A stretch of DNA of 64,000 nt, taken from assembly GCF_010389155.1 (NCBI RefSeq), contig NC_057769.1, positions 34,581,548 to 34,645,547 on the forward strand, read 5' to 3'. A model generated the notes under the pieces. That model made no database searches. It saw nothing but the letters and a program-made list of their open reading frames with translations, and was not told the DNA's origin. The stretch is from Erigeron canadensis (Eukaryota; Streptophyta; Magnoliopsida; Asterales; Asteraceae). Within the stretch, counting starts at the first letter, position 1. Each line of letters starts with the position of its first letter. Below are positions 32,461 through 44,950 of this stretch, piece after piece. A program made the position numbers and the translations under genes.

Positions 32461-33868
32461 GAGTGATCGACACAAATCGTCCTTGTGGTTTACTTAAACA
32501 ATCAAATTTCGTCCTTTAACTTTGAAAACCTTAGAGACAATTCTTTATAGGCTGATAATATTCACGTTTCATCCTTTTATATAACAGACATTATCTCGAG
32601 TCCGTTAAGCCCCTCACGTGTAAACCACGTGAGGGTATTTTTGTATTTTGCCAGCCTTTTGACTCAGCTTATAATCACTCAACTTATAATCAAAACCCAG
32701 ATTTATATACACATGTATACACGAAAAACACATTGAAATCCAAATCTGAATATCTGATCTTAGAACTCATTGGGTCAAACTCAGAATTTCTAGATTATAT
32801 ACTCATTATATACATGTTTTGTATTCATTCATCTAAACAACAACAAAAAAAAAATCAATAAAAGTCCCCTTTCTAGATTATAATCACCACTAGTTTCATA
32901 TATAAAAAAAAAAAAGAAGAAAAATTACATCAACAATGGTTGTTGCTTTAGCTTCTTTGATGAACAATATCATCTCTAAAATTCATTGAATTGTCACATA
33001 TTCTCCCTATCTTCACTTTCTTTAGATTTCATACATACTATCCACCAGCATCAGTGTCGCTGCCGCCGGCGGCGACCTATTCAGTTCCGTCAAGAAGGGC
33101 ACGGATCTCAGTGGTGCAACAGATCGCGGTGGTGGTGGTTTTTTTCCGGCCTGGTGGTTTCTTCTGGCGATACAACAGACTGCGGTGTTGGCGTCGGCTT
33201 TTTCCGGCGATGAAAAGTGAAGGAGGTCGGTTATTCGGGTCTTGGTGGTCACCTTTCAAATTTTTAGTAGAGATATATATTTAGATCTGTGCTTTGCTAT
33301 ATCTACATATATTGATATGGGGGTTTTAGATCTTCTTTTAGATCTGAGATAAAGATACAAGCCAGACTAGTGTATATAACTAGATAGACAACTAGTAGTC
33401 TAGCACCATACTTTTTTAAAATTGGTTCTTTTCATAAAAAAAAATGAGATGTGAGAAACGGGTGCAATTTATAAATATAGATTGATCATACTCTTCCTTA
33501 AAAAAATTATAGATATAAATCTAGTGTTTCATTTCTTTTGCCAAAAGATATGATTTAAATGATAGATATCGATACAAATGGAGAGATTGATATAAATTGA
33601 TAATATATATCTATATTTATTCATATATATTTAGTTTTGCAGGTGAAAAAAAATCAAATTTGGTCCTTATCAATGAAAATGACCTTAATACCCTCATGTG
33701 GTTTACACGTGAGGGGCTTAACGGACTCGAGATAATGTCTGTTATCGAAAAGGATGAAACGTGAACATTATCCGCCCATAAAGGATTGTCTCTGAGGTTT
33801 TCAAAGTTAAAGAACGGAACTTGACTGTTTGAGAAAACCATAAGGACGATTTGTGTCGATTACTCTTA
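32461..33868. mobile_element. Non-autonomous element with ~200-bp terminal inverted repeats (MULE-like)
   Basis: The left arm (32461-32645, from GAGTGATCGACACAAATCGTCC) and the right arm (about 33675-33868) are inverted copies over nearly 200 bp. Shared words include GACATTATCTCGAGTCCG and CCCCTCACGTGTAAACCAC. Long arms suggest a MULE. The flanks share a T-A(8) run, too simple to prove a duplication. The interior includes a GC-rich, out-of-character segment (33045-33250) with CGGCGG-type codons, so a captured host-gene fragment is possible (Pack-MULE); I could not identify a source. Confidence 0.75.
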
Positions 33869-34742
33869 AAAAAAAGTTTGTTTATTTATTTGAATTTGTT
33901 AGGATGTCTATATGGACAAATTTGTTAGTGATATGCATATTGAAGTCTTGAACAACGCGAGTACAGCTACAAAAATGTTTAATTGCACAAGTACTACAAT
34001 CGTTAAAAAAAATCGTAAAAATCTTTACTACATTTTTAACTTTTTAGCATCATAAAAGGAAATGTAACTTGTCTTTTGACCAAAAATCACGAGTAATCCA
34101 TTGTATTCAATGGTTTTAATACCACATTGATTGATGACGAGATATGATATGCGTTATTTCAATACTTGTTTGGAATCTTAATTACATACTAAAATTAAAT
34201 CGATATGCCAAGACTGAAGACATATCGTTATCCTTATACTTCGTATAATTTAGCTTTGTGTAGCATTTACTAAATCAAATTGAAAGGGATTGAGTCATGT
34301 TGTTTGTTGTAAATATTTATTAACTATTACATGTTTTTTCTTCTTATGTTTTTGCCTCAAACTAATCTTTTAATTTTGATAAGTTTTTTGTGACACGATT
34401 CATAATGTTCCACTAACACAAGTTCAGATAAAAAAAATTAATTTAGTCAGTTCGTATATAAAAAAAAAGATAAAACGAAAAAAAAATAAAAAATCAATTC
34501 GAATAAATTTGATAAAAGTCTAACTTTGGGACCAAATATTCAGAATTTAATACGAGTATTTATTTATCGTATAAAATTTCGTCTTTTAGCAAAAAAAAAT
34601 AAAAATAAAATCAATGTTTTAAACATAATCCAAGACTCGTATAAAACGTGATGGGCTATTGGGCTTCATCAATCTAAAATATATATTAAAAATAACCATA
34701 AATATTATTTGAACAAAAATAAATCATAACGATTCTATTTTT
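33869..34742. other. Upstream region of the TauE gene
   Basis: AT-rich non-coding sequence. No further element boundaries are seen. Confidence 0.45.
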
Positions 34743-34750
34743 CTATAAAT
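34743..34750 (+). promoter_or_regulatory. Candidate TATA box of the TauE/SafE-type gene
   Basis: CTATAAAT lies about 115 bp upstream of the ATG at 34861. A transcription start about 30 bp downstream would leave a leader of about 85 nt containing an out-of-frame upstream ATG (34762). Confidence 0.5.
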
Positions 34751-34860
34751 TCAGGTGCCATGTGAGGTGTAACATGCCTATAACTTGTCTCTATTCTTAT
34801 ATATTGTCTTCTTCTTTGTTTATTTCTCATACAAAAACAGAGCAAAACAGAGCAACATCC

Positions 34861-37800
34861 ATGGCAACCAAAGGCTTTGTTTTATATCTGTTAACAGCTT
34901 TCTCCATCGCTGTTTTATCGGTGTTCCTCATTTCCGGCCATGACAATCACAAAAAAAATCTTCATATTCATCGTTCATCGTCGAATTCTGTCTCTCTTGA
35001 GACCGACGAGAAAACATGGCCTGTAAGTTGTCGTGTTCTGTCCCCTTTTTAGTTTAATGAATTTGCAAACATAGGTATTGTTAATTTTGAGTTTTTGAAT
35101 ATGGGTTTTGGTTTTTTGTGTTTTTTGATTTAGGAATTGGAGTTCAACTGGAGAATTATGTTGGCTACGTTGATCGGATTCTTGGGTTCGGCTTGTGGGA
35201 CGGTTGGTGGTGTTGGGGGTGGTGGCATTTTTGTTCCCATGCTTACTTTGGTTGTCGGTTTTGATACTAAATCTGCTGCTGCTCTTTCTAAGTGTATGTT
35301 CTTTCTTGGTCTTTAATACTTGTGCGTTTTAAAATCTATTATGTTTAATGTTGTGATTATTATTTGTTGCACTAATCCAGTCAACATGGTTTGACCGTAC
35401 ACGGTCTTTCAGGTATACTTACTAAGTATGGATCGTGCACAGTCAAACTATAACGTTGCACATAAGATCCGTGCAACAAATATTTTCTAGTTAAATCTTA
35501 AAATTAATCTGTATCAACTTTAATTTGAATGGAATTTGAATAATGTTGTGTTTATTTGTGTATGTAGGTATGATAATGGGGGCATCGGCTTCATCATTTT
35601 GGTACAATCTAAGAGTCCAACATCCATGTAGAGAAGTACCAATTTTGGACTATGATTTAGCGCTCTTGTTTCAACCTATGCTTATGCTTGGAATCACACT
35701 TGGTGTCGCTCTTAGCGTTGTTTTTCCTTATTGGCTCATCACTGTTCTCATCATCATTCTCTTCTTAGGTATCCCATACTTTGTCCCATTTCAATTTTAT
35801 TCATTTTATGGTTTTTATTTGGTGTTCATAAATCATAACCTACCATTCTTCCATTAGGAATGATATATGAACAAATTACTAATGTTATTTGTATTCATAT
35901 GTTTGTTCTTATTGCAAACGTCGAGTATAATTGTTATGAAAGTGATTACTCGGTTTAAAATTGAAAAAACCTAGTTACCTAAGACCTTTCGAGTGTGTAC
36001 AAAGACAAGGGGAATATATTGTTCTACAAGTTAAATGTTATCTTAAGATTTGTTATGTCTGGATCCAGGAAAATTATCTAATGATATAATGTATAATCTT
36101 GCATTATTGCTTAATCAAAACTCAAATTGACAATGACTTAGTTAATCTCTATATTATTGTCAAGTAGCTTATAAGTTATGAAACCATGATGCTCTCAATA
36201 TATGATTCTTAAGTATAAGTCAATCTCACTAGAATTAATGTGCATTTGTTTATTGTTTAATCACTAATCATTGTTATTTCCTGATCTAAGTTACTATATT
36301 TTATACTATCTCTATCACAAAGTAAATGCAATTATATACAGTATATTTTTTCGCTAATCAATTAAAAATCACATGTTTTGTAATTATTATACTTCTTAAC
36401 ACACCTAAGCCATAGTTTTAGCTATTAGAATCTTTTAATTTGTTATGCCATTAAATTAAAATTTTTGTAACTGATAATCAAACAATGTTATTTACTGCTG
36501 TCATATTGACTGTTCAGGAACATCTTCAAGGTCTTTTTTTAGGGGCATTGAGATGTGGAAAGAAGAGACCATACTAAATGTGAGACCGCGAGACTAAACT
36601 TTTTAGTTATCGTTACAATTTGTTGATACTGATCTCTTGTGTAACTTTTCTCTTTTTGGCTGATTCAGAAAGAAATGGCACAACCACGGGAAACATTTGC
36701 AAATTCTAGAGGAGAACGTAAGTTTCATAATAATTGTCTTTTGATTCGTATACTGCTTATAATGGAAGTTTACTAAAATGGATGATAATCATTCTCTACA
36801 TATTGTTTTCAGTCTTGATCGACACATATGAGCCTTTAATTCCAAGGGAAGAGAAAACGCCAATGGTGAGCGTTGTCTTGAATGTTAGTATTTATTTTCA
36901 AGTAGAACATCTACGTGTCTAAAGTCTAAACGGTTATCCTTACAATTTGCAGGAAATCTTTACCTTCAACTTACGCTGGAAGAAGCTTATGTTATTGGTA
37001 GCTGTATGGGCTGCCTTCTTAGTTCTTCAAGTCATCAAGGCAAGTAAATTTATGTGAAAAAAGTATACACGCGAAAAAAGTTATTTTCCGGTTCATACAT
37101 CCCATATGTACAGAAACAAGCCTAACTCTAGCCCATTTTGTATTTTGCAGAACGATTTAGTAGTCTGCAGTACATGGTACTGGGTACTCACAGTAGCGCA
37201 GGTACGTTCTAGTTTCAAGATAGTTTTTACAGCCTAGTAGCACTTTAAATGCCCAAGATGCAGGGACGCGGGTTCATTTGTATTGTTAATATTTCAGTTC
37301 CCAGCAACACTAGCAGTGTTTGGGTATGAATGTGTTAAGTTGTACAAGGAAAGCAAAAAGAGGAGAAGCTTAGGGAACACTGAATCGGTTTGTGAGGCCA
37401 CAATCAATTGGACTGTCCCCAACCTCATATTCTGCGCACTTTGTGGGATCTTGGGTGGAACTGTTGGCGGCCTTTTGGGGTCTGGAGGCGGGTTTATTCT
37501 CGGCCCTCTTTTACTTGAGATTGGTGTCATACCACAGGTAAATATTATGAACTGATCTTCAATCAAAAGATCAAGCTGTCAACTACCAGATTATATCAGT
37601 TTACCTTCAATCAAAAGTTGGACGCCTTATATGAAAATTTTATAATACATTGGTTAAAAAATAACTAGTAATTCTGGTAGAAAATGGTTGGTTAACTGAA
37701 GTTGAACAAACATGGGTAGTTTCTTTTGCAATTAGCTCATTTGAAGAAACAAAAGGCAGGCATTGTCGTGTTTGTCACCATCATGAAAATGATACATTCT

Positions 37801-38431
37801 CATTTACGTTTTCTTTGTTGTTTCTTATTATAGGTGGCAAGCGCAACAGCGACATTTGTGATGATGTTTTCCTCCTCTCTATCAGTGGTCGAGTTCTATC
37901 TACTCAAGAGGTTCCCGATCCCTTATGGTATATTCCTGGTTTTCTGTCATTATCTCATAATTAGCAATTATTCAAGTAACTACCACATGAAAATAATTTT
38001 CGGTAGACCATTAAGTCTTTCTATTCTTTTATAATATCAAAGACCAACAAAATGATAGGGATTTACACTAAAACCAAAACCAATTCACTGATATTGAATC
38101 TTTTGATATTTGTATGCAGCACTATACCTAATGAGTGTATCAATTTTGGCTGGTTTTTGGGGTCAATTCTTCGTTAGAAAACTCGTTGTATTCCTAAAGA
38201 GAGCTTCTCTCATTGTCTTCATTCTTTCTGGTGTGATCTTTGCCAGTGCTATAACAATGGGTAACTTTCTAACTTCTTTTATTCGATAATCCACATTATT
38301 AATCCAAAGTTTTACATTATACTTACACTGTTGTTCTTATATACACAGGAGTTATTGGTATTGAACAAAGCATTAGGATGATCCACAATCATGAGTTCAT
38401 GGGATTTCTTGAGTTCTGTAGCAGTCAATAG
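34861..38431 (+). CDS. Sulfite exporter TauE/SafE family membrane protein, 12 exons, intact
   Basis: Exons: 34861-35022, 35134-35293, 35568-35768, 36518-36579, 36669-36717, 36813-36865, 36953-37039, 37151-37201, 37298-37537, 37834-37927, 38120-38260, 38349-38431. They sum to 1383 nt, giving 460 residues, and every junction keeps frame. An N-terminal hydrophobic segment ([16 protein letters not shown]) is followed by two homologous halves. Each has a Gly-rich membrane entry: [18 protein letters not shown] in exon 2 and [20 protein letters not shown] in exon 9. A cytosolic linker in exons 4-6 ([15 protein letters not shown]) separates them. This is the plan of plant TauE/SafE proteins, integral membrane proteins related to bacterial sulfonate/sulfite exporters; their plant substrate is poorly known. 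Intron 7 (from 37040) has a GC donor (AAG|GCAAGT), all others GT. Start chosen from context CATCCATGGC and the downstream hydrophobic segment. Confidence 0.93.
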
Positions 38432-38588
38432 ACACTCCAAACACAATAGTGATGGTATTAATGTACAAAATCATACAGCATTGTTCTGAAGGTGCTTTAG
38501 GCCAATGTCCGTTGGCCAATTGACCCCCAATGAATGCTGTCATTAGTTCACCTTATTATTCATTGTTACAAAATGTCGGGTGCATGTG

Positions 38589-38622
38589 AAAAGAGGCTTT
38601 TGGGGCAGATTGAAATGTTAAC
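38589..38622. repeat. 34-bp identical repeat, copy in the TauE 3' region
   Basis: The sequence from AAAAGAGGCTTTTGGGGCAG to ATGTTAAC is identical to 40365-40398, in the 3' flank of the RPN10-like gene. No larger homology surrounds it. Confidence 0.9.
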
Positions 38623-38686
38623 TACTTTGTTAACAATATTGTCGGCCACCATTAGCGCCACAGTCACTGTTAGCAATTTAGTTTCA

Positions 38687-38692
38687 AATAAA
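38687..38692 (+). terminator. Candidate polyadenylation signal of the TauE-type gene
   Basis: AATAAA lies about 255 bp after the stop, followed by GT-rich sequence (GGTTATGTTTTGTGGTTGTG). Typical plant near-upstream element; inferred. Confidence 0.4.
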
Positions 38693-40661
38693 GGTTATGT
38701 TTTGTGGTTGTGATGAAGTGTTAGCTACTCGTTAACACGAAAGCAACCTTCAATTCGTTGGATAGTATTTGCATTTCATTTCATTGTATTGAATTTGTTC
38801 TGCATATAATTGAAAGCTGCAAGATTGTAGAATTTATTTCAAATGATTCTCACTATGTATTTTGTTTGATTGACATGTTTATCATGAAATGTCAAATCTA
38901 TCAAGTAGAAGACTATTCAAAAATTAAGAAAGATATTGAATTTCACAACTTTAAAACTGGACACTTTGATGATTGAAGCGAAGTGTCAGATGCATCAAAA
39001 AGTTAGTGTATTATCTTTCGGGCTCTTCTTACATTATCATATAAGCCAATATCTAAGATATGTATACCACTTTCTTTTAGCCGTAGACCATCAGACTTGT
39101 TTTAGGATGTTATACTTTACAATAATTTTAAACACATTTAGTGGTGTATGAATCTTCTGCCTATCGCATAATACTAGTTGGTATCAATAATTAGTTTATC
39201 ATAATATTATAATGCGACGAGTAATTATATAGGAAGGGATCGAAATTGACCCTTTTTTTTTTAACCGGAAAGACCACATGAAATGCATATGTTTTGATAT
39301 GACAACCAAAAATCAAATGAGACTACAAAACCAAATTGTGCACTTGCTTCAATCAAAAATAACTACCACTTGGAGCTTAATGATAATGATCATATATTAT
39401 ACTATTACATTAATAAAAAATTAAGAGTACGTGTACATAACTTAAGAATATGTGTACATTTTCTTTTATTATAATGTTTCTTAAGTTGAACTGAAATAAA
39501 TTAAGTACCTACAAATTTAAAGAAAATATGTTTGTATAAATATTACTCTGAATAAGCAACCCATACATTATAAAAAGGTGGTACAAATTGATTACAACTT
39601 GTCCAACATATATTCTAAAAGAACAAGTGTACTTTCACTTTCAACACAAGCCTACTTGATAAAATAACTATGACTATAAATTTTACAAACATATAAGTTA
39701 AATAAAATAAGCTAAGAAGGCCATATAGAGTATTTCTTTTTGAGATGCCATCTACAACTTGTGATGAAAACCAACAAGTAAAATGGGAATACAAAATCAA
39801 ATTGTATACATATCTCACATGAAGACATTACCAACCGACACCAAAGATAACACTTTGTCCCAGCACTTTTTTACAAAATAATATGCCTCCTACGTCAACC
39901 CATAATCAAATTTGCTTTGTTTTTTGGTTTGTTAAAAGATATTGTACGTGGATAATTAAATCTGACAAGTAAAAAAGATGAGCTTATTAACGGGGCAAAA
40001 AAAAATAATGGTAGTCGATTAAACATCATAAGCCCTTGTCCAGAAAGATTTACAAGTTTTTTTTTGTGTCTACCCAGGTTCACCGGGGTTTGGACAAGCT
40101 CGATCCAAACCTCAAGTGTTGATGAAGTATGGACGAAAGACCAGAGGTGAACAGTATTGGACGGTCCGGGCCGGGTTGGGTAACTAGAGTACGGGTTTTG
40201 GGTCCAATAAGGTCATCCCCAGACCAAAATATAAATGAAAATTAATAACCAAACAACATACCTATCCATTTGTAGATCCATTTGAACAACCAAAAATGGG
40301 TAACAGATTAATAGGAGGTAGCATGCATGCATAGGCCTCTACAGCTCTCCTTCTAATTCCCTATAAAAGAGGCTTTTGGGGCAGATTGAAATGTTAACAA
40401 CAGCTCATAATATAATATATATGAATATATAAACAAGCATTAACAAACCAATCCATCAACATGAGAAAATCCAACATGGGATAAGGTTCCTTTATTGCTG
40501 CTTAACTGTAATAATAAGTCATTCACATATTATGATCTGCTGAACACACAAACACAACCAATTCAGCAGAGCAATTAACAGTGCATTTCTACTCCAGCAG
40601 CTCTCTTTTTAACATCAACATTCATCATCTGTTCCTCGGACTGACAGGGAGTTAGTTTTAA
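38693..40661. other. Intergenic between TauE-type and RPN10-like genes
   Basis: AT-rich sequence with no gene. It holds the second 34-bp repeat (40365-40398). The last 250 bp (from about 40440, TGGGATAAGGTTCCTTTATTGC) is the 3' flank of the - strand RPN10-like gene, because it recurs beside the copy at 53 kb. Confidence 0.5.
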
Positions 40662-42684
40662 TTATAAAGGGGACTCAGATAGGGCATCACAAATAGAACG
40701 TGTTGATCCAACATGGTTGTTGTCATTGTCATCACCATTGCAGCTTTCAATGAGCGCCATAAGCTCCCTTCTTCCATATTGGAACGGAGACAAAGAATAT
40801 TCGGGTGGTTCACCTGTATAGAAGTCGATAACGTCAACAGCTACACCCTTGTCTCTATAAAACTTTCCAATATCATTCACCTTTAGTATAGACAGATTCG
40901 TAAGCCTGGCAGCCAACAAACACATTATTAATTAGCATATACATATATATATTTAGAATAAATAACAACATAAAAATATAAATTACATGAAACAACAGCG
41001 ACTAAAAAGAGATGTTGGTTCAATAAATAATACTCTACCAAAATTTTTTTTTATCATAGGAAACATTTATTTTATAACAATTAGTACGATCTAAACATAA
41101 TGCTACATACTTGAACACATCATTAGAATAGGAATTTTCACATAATTTTACGTTTCTTATATTTGATAAACTGCAATTAGTGTGGGCAAGATACCATCTT
41201 TAACCTATAAAATAACAATGAAAGATTCAAGTCTGTATACAAAAGTCAAGACTACTAAAACCATCTTTTATTTTTGAGCATTCAACATATATATTATGAT
41301 ATCAAAAACTAGCGAGAGACTAAGATACGTATAACAGAGAATGAATAAAACAGATTACAAGGGATGATTGAAATTAGAGCGATTCTTTTTTAACAATTCT
41401 AAACAGGCCTTATGATACGTGCTTAATTATAAATCTCGGAAGTGAAGAACAATGCATAGATGCACGTATACTACTTTTGTTTTATATCAATATTAATTAA
41501 TTAGTTAATATTAAGTATTTATAATATATTTAAGTTAACTCAGTCAATTATGAGAATAGTGGACGGTTGATAACTTACCATATATATTCTCAATATTTTA
41601 GTCAGCAAGTTAGTAGTAGTTATTTCATATCCTTTGCTTTGTAAGGCTCTATATATAGCCGTGGTATGTTTGTTTAAGATTATGAATGAATGAAATGGAA
41701 TTTTAGTCTTTTCTCTTGTCTCTTGTTCTTGGTTTTATCTTGGGAGTTTGTAGGTTTTCTCTGTAAACCTATCAATTCGTGCTTTCATTGCATCGAACTA
41801 TGCCTCTTACACGTGATCCACCACAAGGTTCCATGGCTTCCTTAGCCGAAAGCATGGAAAAGTTGAACACTGCCATGACTTCCCTTAACACCGCACTAGA
41901 AACCACCGTGCAACTTGTTACCACCCAAACCGCCTTAACAGCCAAGCTTGTGGCTGCTTTAACCAAAACCGACACCCATGATATGCCTAAACATGAGGCT
42001 GTTTCCGACAATCCCTCAAGCCATTAGTCACCACAGTCCCCTCCACCATCATTGCAGCCCCCTCTACCACCTAGCCAGATTCATGTTCCACCCAAAATCG
42101 ATGAAGTGATAACCTGGTTAACCACTACTCACGCCAATCATGTGACACCCGTCACCAAAATCCATACCAAGGTCGCCATCCAAATGCCTTCGCCTCTTGC
42201 TAAACTGACTCATAACTCACCAAAGTTCCAACGGCAGAATGTCATTGTTCCTCCAATGCTTCAACCAACTCACAAACCATTCAAGTTCTTCACTGTTGAC
42301 GAGTTCCCATCCAATCATCTTCGTTTCTTGTCATCAAATTCACTAGCCCGGTTCTTGAACCCACAACACCAAGTTGTTTCTCTATCATTCGAGGACCTTT
42401 CAACCAACAGAATCCAAGTTTATTCCAAGGACTTGGTGTTCGTCCAACGACATTTCCGTCTTGTCTCGAGTTTATACCACCCAAGTTTGTTTTTCTTCCA
42501 TCCGAACACAAACCACCATGGGAGATATGTAGACCAAAGGATGACAAAACGTGAGCCTTGAGGACAAGGCTCTTTTTGAGGATGGGAGTATTGATACGTG
42601 CTTATAAATCTCGGAAGTGAAGAACAATGCATAGATGCACGTATACTGCTTTTGTTTTATATCAATATTAATTAATTAGTTAAT

Positions 42685-42975
42685 GGGATTAGTTCCCTAA
42701 AATGTAAGGAACTTTGAACGAATGTCTATTGTAGGAAATAACTAAAGTTGTGTATATTGTATATAAACAACTTTGAAATAATGTTTATTGTATGTAAGAA
42801 TTTCGTTTCAACCAATTACAATCTGACAAGTGACACCTATATATGGTTGCCACGTATGTTTTCTTACATACAATAAACATTTTTTTAAGTTGCTTACATA
42901 CAATACACATAACTTTAGTTTTTTCCTACTATAGACATTCGGGCAAAGATAGTTACATTCCAGGAAACTAATCAT
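42685..42975. mobile_element. MULE-type MITE, copy 1, in the 3' LTR
   Basis: 291 bp with ends GGGATTAGTTCCCT and, on the - strand, ATGATTAGTTTCCTGG, flanked by the perfect 9-bp duplication TTAGTTAAT (42676-42684 and 42976-42984). The body is largely self-complementary (for example CTTACATACAATAAACATT against its inverse). Non-coding. Confidence 0.9.
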
Positions 42976-42992
42976 TTAGTTAATATTAAGTA

Positions 42993-43283
42993 GGGATTAG
43001 TTCCCTCGAATGTAAGAAACTTTGAACAAATGTCTATAGTAGGAAACAACTAAAGCTGTGTGTATTGTATGTAAACAACTTTGAAATAATGTTTATTTTA
43101 TGTAAGAATTTCATTTCAACCAATTACAATCTGACAAGTGGCACCTGTATATGGTTGCCACGTATGTTTTCTTACATACAATAAACATTTTTTCAAGTTG
43201 CTTACATACAATACACATAACTTTAGTTTTTTCCTACTATAGACATTTGGTCAAAGATAGTTACATTTCAGGAAACTAATCCC
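42993..43283. mobile_element. MULE-type MITE, copy 2, in the 3' LTR
   Basis: Also 291 bp, same family and orientation as copy 1, ends GGGATTAGTTCCCT and AACTAATCCC. It is flanked by the perfect 9-bp duplication TATTAAGTA (42984-42992 and 43284-43292). The two target duplications share a single base (42984). Confidence 0.9.
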
Positions 43284-44819
43284 TATTAAGTATTTATAAT
43301 ATATTTAAGTTAACTCAGTCAATTATGAGAATAGTGGACGGTTGATAACTTACCATATTCTCAATATTTTTGTGAGCAAGTCAGTAGTAGTTATTTCATA
43401 TCCTTTGCTTTGTAAGGCTCTATATATAGCCGTAGTATGTTTGTTTAAGATTATGAATGAATGAAATGGAATTTTAGTCTTTTCTCTTGTCTCTTGTTCT
43501 TGGAGTCTCACCCACTCTACGGGTTTTATCTTGGGAGTTTATAGGTTTTCTCCGTAAACCTATCACCTTGGAATGGTACCAAATCTACTAAACCATCTAA
43601 CCTGCACACTAGTCTCCAACTACAACCACAACAGTACCCAACCCTGCATAAAAGTTGATTTCGATTTGTACAAATATCAAGTAATTCTACAAAACCATTT
43701 CAAAACTATAACATATGTAAGTTGCTTATCATATTTTTCCTACATATAGTTTTTGTTTTTATGTTCTTTCAAATGTCGTGATATTATCTTAAAAGCAATT
43801 TTATAAAAGAATTTGAAGTGTGGTATATCATCACCGAGTAAAAAGTATAATCATATTCCCAGTATGCAACCCCAACTAGAAAATAAAAGAACAGAGGATT
43901 AAAGGGTGTTCGGTTAGTACAGCTCCAGACTCTAAAGGGAAAAAAAAAAAAGAGAAGAAAATGTATGAAATGGTCACAAAAAGAGTCTAAATGAATTGGG
44001 CATTTAGGCAAGAATCTGGACTCATGTAAGTTTGAGCAGGCTACTACAGTTCTGGTCTTATTCACCGCACAAGGTTATAATGTACCGCATGGGAGCTAAA
44101 CTCTATTCTTATGCGCTGCATGGGGTAATGAATACGTCACATAGGCCTCATTTTCAGGACAATAAACAGTTGGAGTCACCGTACATTTTGCATACAGATG
44201 TGTTTTAGGGGAAACAAAACTGGAGCTGCTCAAACTTTTAACATTTTTATTAAACTAAAAAGTAATATAAGATTTACATACCCTCCAACAAAAAGAACCA
44301 TCCTCTTATTCCTATATTGTTTCTGTTGACCGAGGAGCCCTGCAAAGGGAAAAGAGCCTAATGCGAACGTGCGCAAAAGGTCCACCTCACCACAGCCGGG
44401 ATTTATGCCTGCGAACCAAGTATGGTCCTGTTTAGTAGCGGTTGAATAATAACTAAAAAATAAAAATCCTACATATATATAATTAAACATGAAGCCTACT
44501 ATATGCGGGAACTTTGCAACTAATTCTTCAAATTTTTTGGTAGGATAAACCAAATGTCCATAACGAAAGGAACTCATTGTGTATAAGCCCACAACAGTTT
44601 CTGGATTTTCCTGTAACAAAACAAAAACATATACGGTATATTAATTAACATTCAGGCAATCATCAGTTATTTGTGTCAAAAAAGAAGAATCAACAAAGAT
44701 GGCAACGTACATTAAATTTGGCTTCGCAATAGAGTTTGATAGCATCGCATTGATTCTGATAGATATCAGAGTCAGGGGGCACCCAACGAGAATTGTCGAC
44801 ACCGATAACTATGCACTGA

Positions 44820-44820
44820 A

Positions 44821-44860
<40 letters not shown>

Positions 44861-44862
44861 AT
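44820..44862. repeat. (TA)n(TG)n microsatellite in intron 1 of RPN10-like copy 1
   Basis: A TA run followed by a TG run, just upstream (gene sense) of the exon 2 acceptor. Simple repeat. Confidence 0.9.
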
Positions 44863-44950
44863 TCATCAACTTAGAATTTTTGAAATCGATGGCCAAATAA
44901 ATAAAGAAATGGAGATGAAGCAATCAGATAGATACCTTAGCGTCCTCCAT

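Larger units (their letters stand above)
41413..43565 (+). mobile_element. Internally deleted LTR retrotransposon in intron 4
   Basis: The 5' LTR (41413-41774) and 3' LTR (42592-43565, enlarged by two nested MITEs) start TGATACGTGCTTA and end AACCTATCA. Both contain GGCTCTATATATAGCCG, a palindromic TATA region. The flanks are CCTTA and CCTTG, a possible 5-bp duplication with one change. The 817-bp interior encodes only a gag-like start (MPLTRDPPQGSMASLAESME, 41801 onward, stop at 42025-42027) and Pro-rich remnants. The polypurine-like GAGGATGGGAGTA precedes the 3' LTR. No protease, reverse transcriptase or integrase, so it needs help to move. Near-identical LTRs suggest a fairly recent insertion. 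Confidence 0.85.
40662..44950 (-). pseudogene. RPN10-like VWA-domain gene, copy 1, five exons, probably disabled
   Basis: Exons on the - strand: 44936-44950 (MEDAK), 44711-44815, 44500-44610, 44282-44408, 40662-40905. Exon 2 (IVIGVDNSRWVPPDSD) and exon 3 (ENPETVVGLYTM) match the VWA-domain start of proteasome subunit RPN10 (DNSEWM..., NPENTVG...). Exon 4 corresponds to its middle and ends KRMVLFVGG. The last exon (VAVDVIDFYTGE...) ends after the VWA domain, so there are no ubiquitin-interacting motifs. About 200 residues. RPN10 binds the 19S lid and base through this domain. The junction of exons 3 and 4 is out of phase: a short insertion at the donor (CCGCATATA|GTAGGC against CCAT|GTAGGC in copy 3) creates an immediate stop. 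Intron 4 is 3.4 kb because it holds an LTR element. Confidence 0.75.

Noticed and set aside
35543..35857. Single-exon reading of TauE exon 3 as a separate gene
   Set aside because: Splice sites and phase show it is one exon of the 12-exon gene; the tail after 35768 is intron.
42290..42632. - strand frames inside the deleted LTR element
   Set aside because: Antisense shadows of the Pro-rich interior, without start context or homology.
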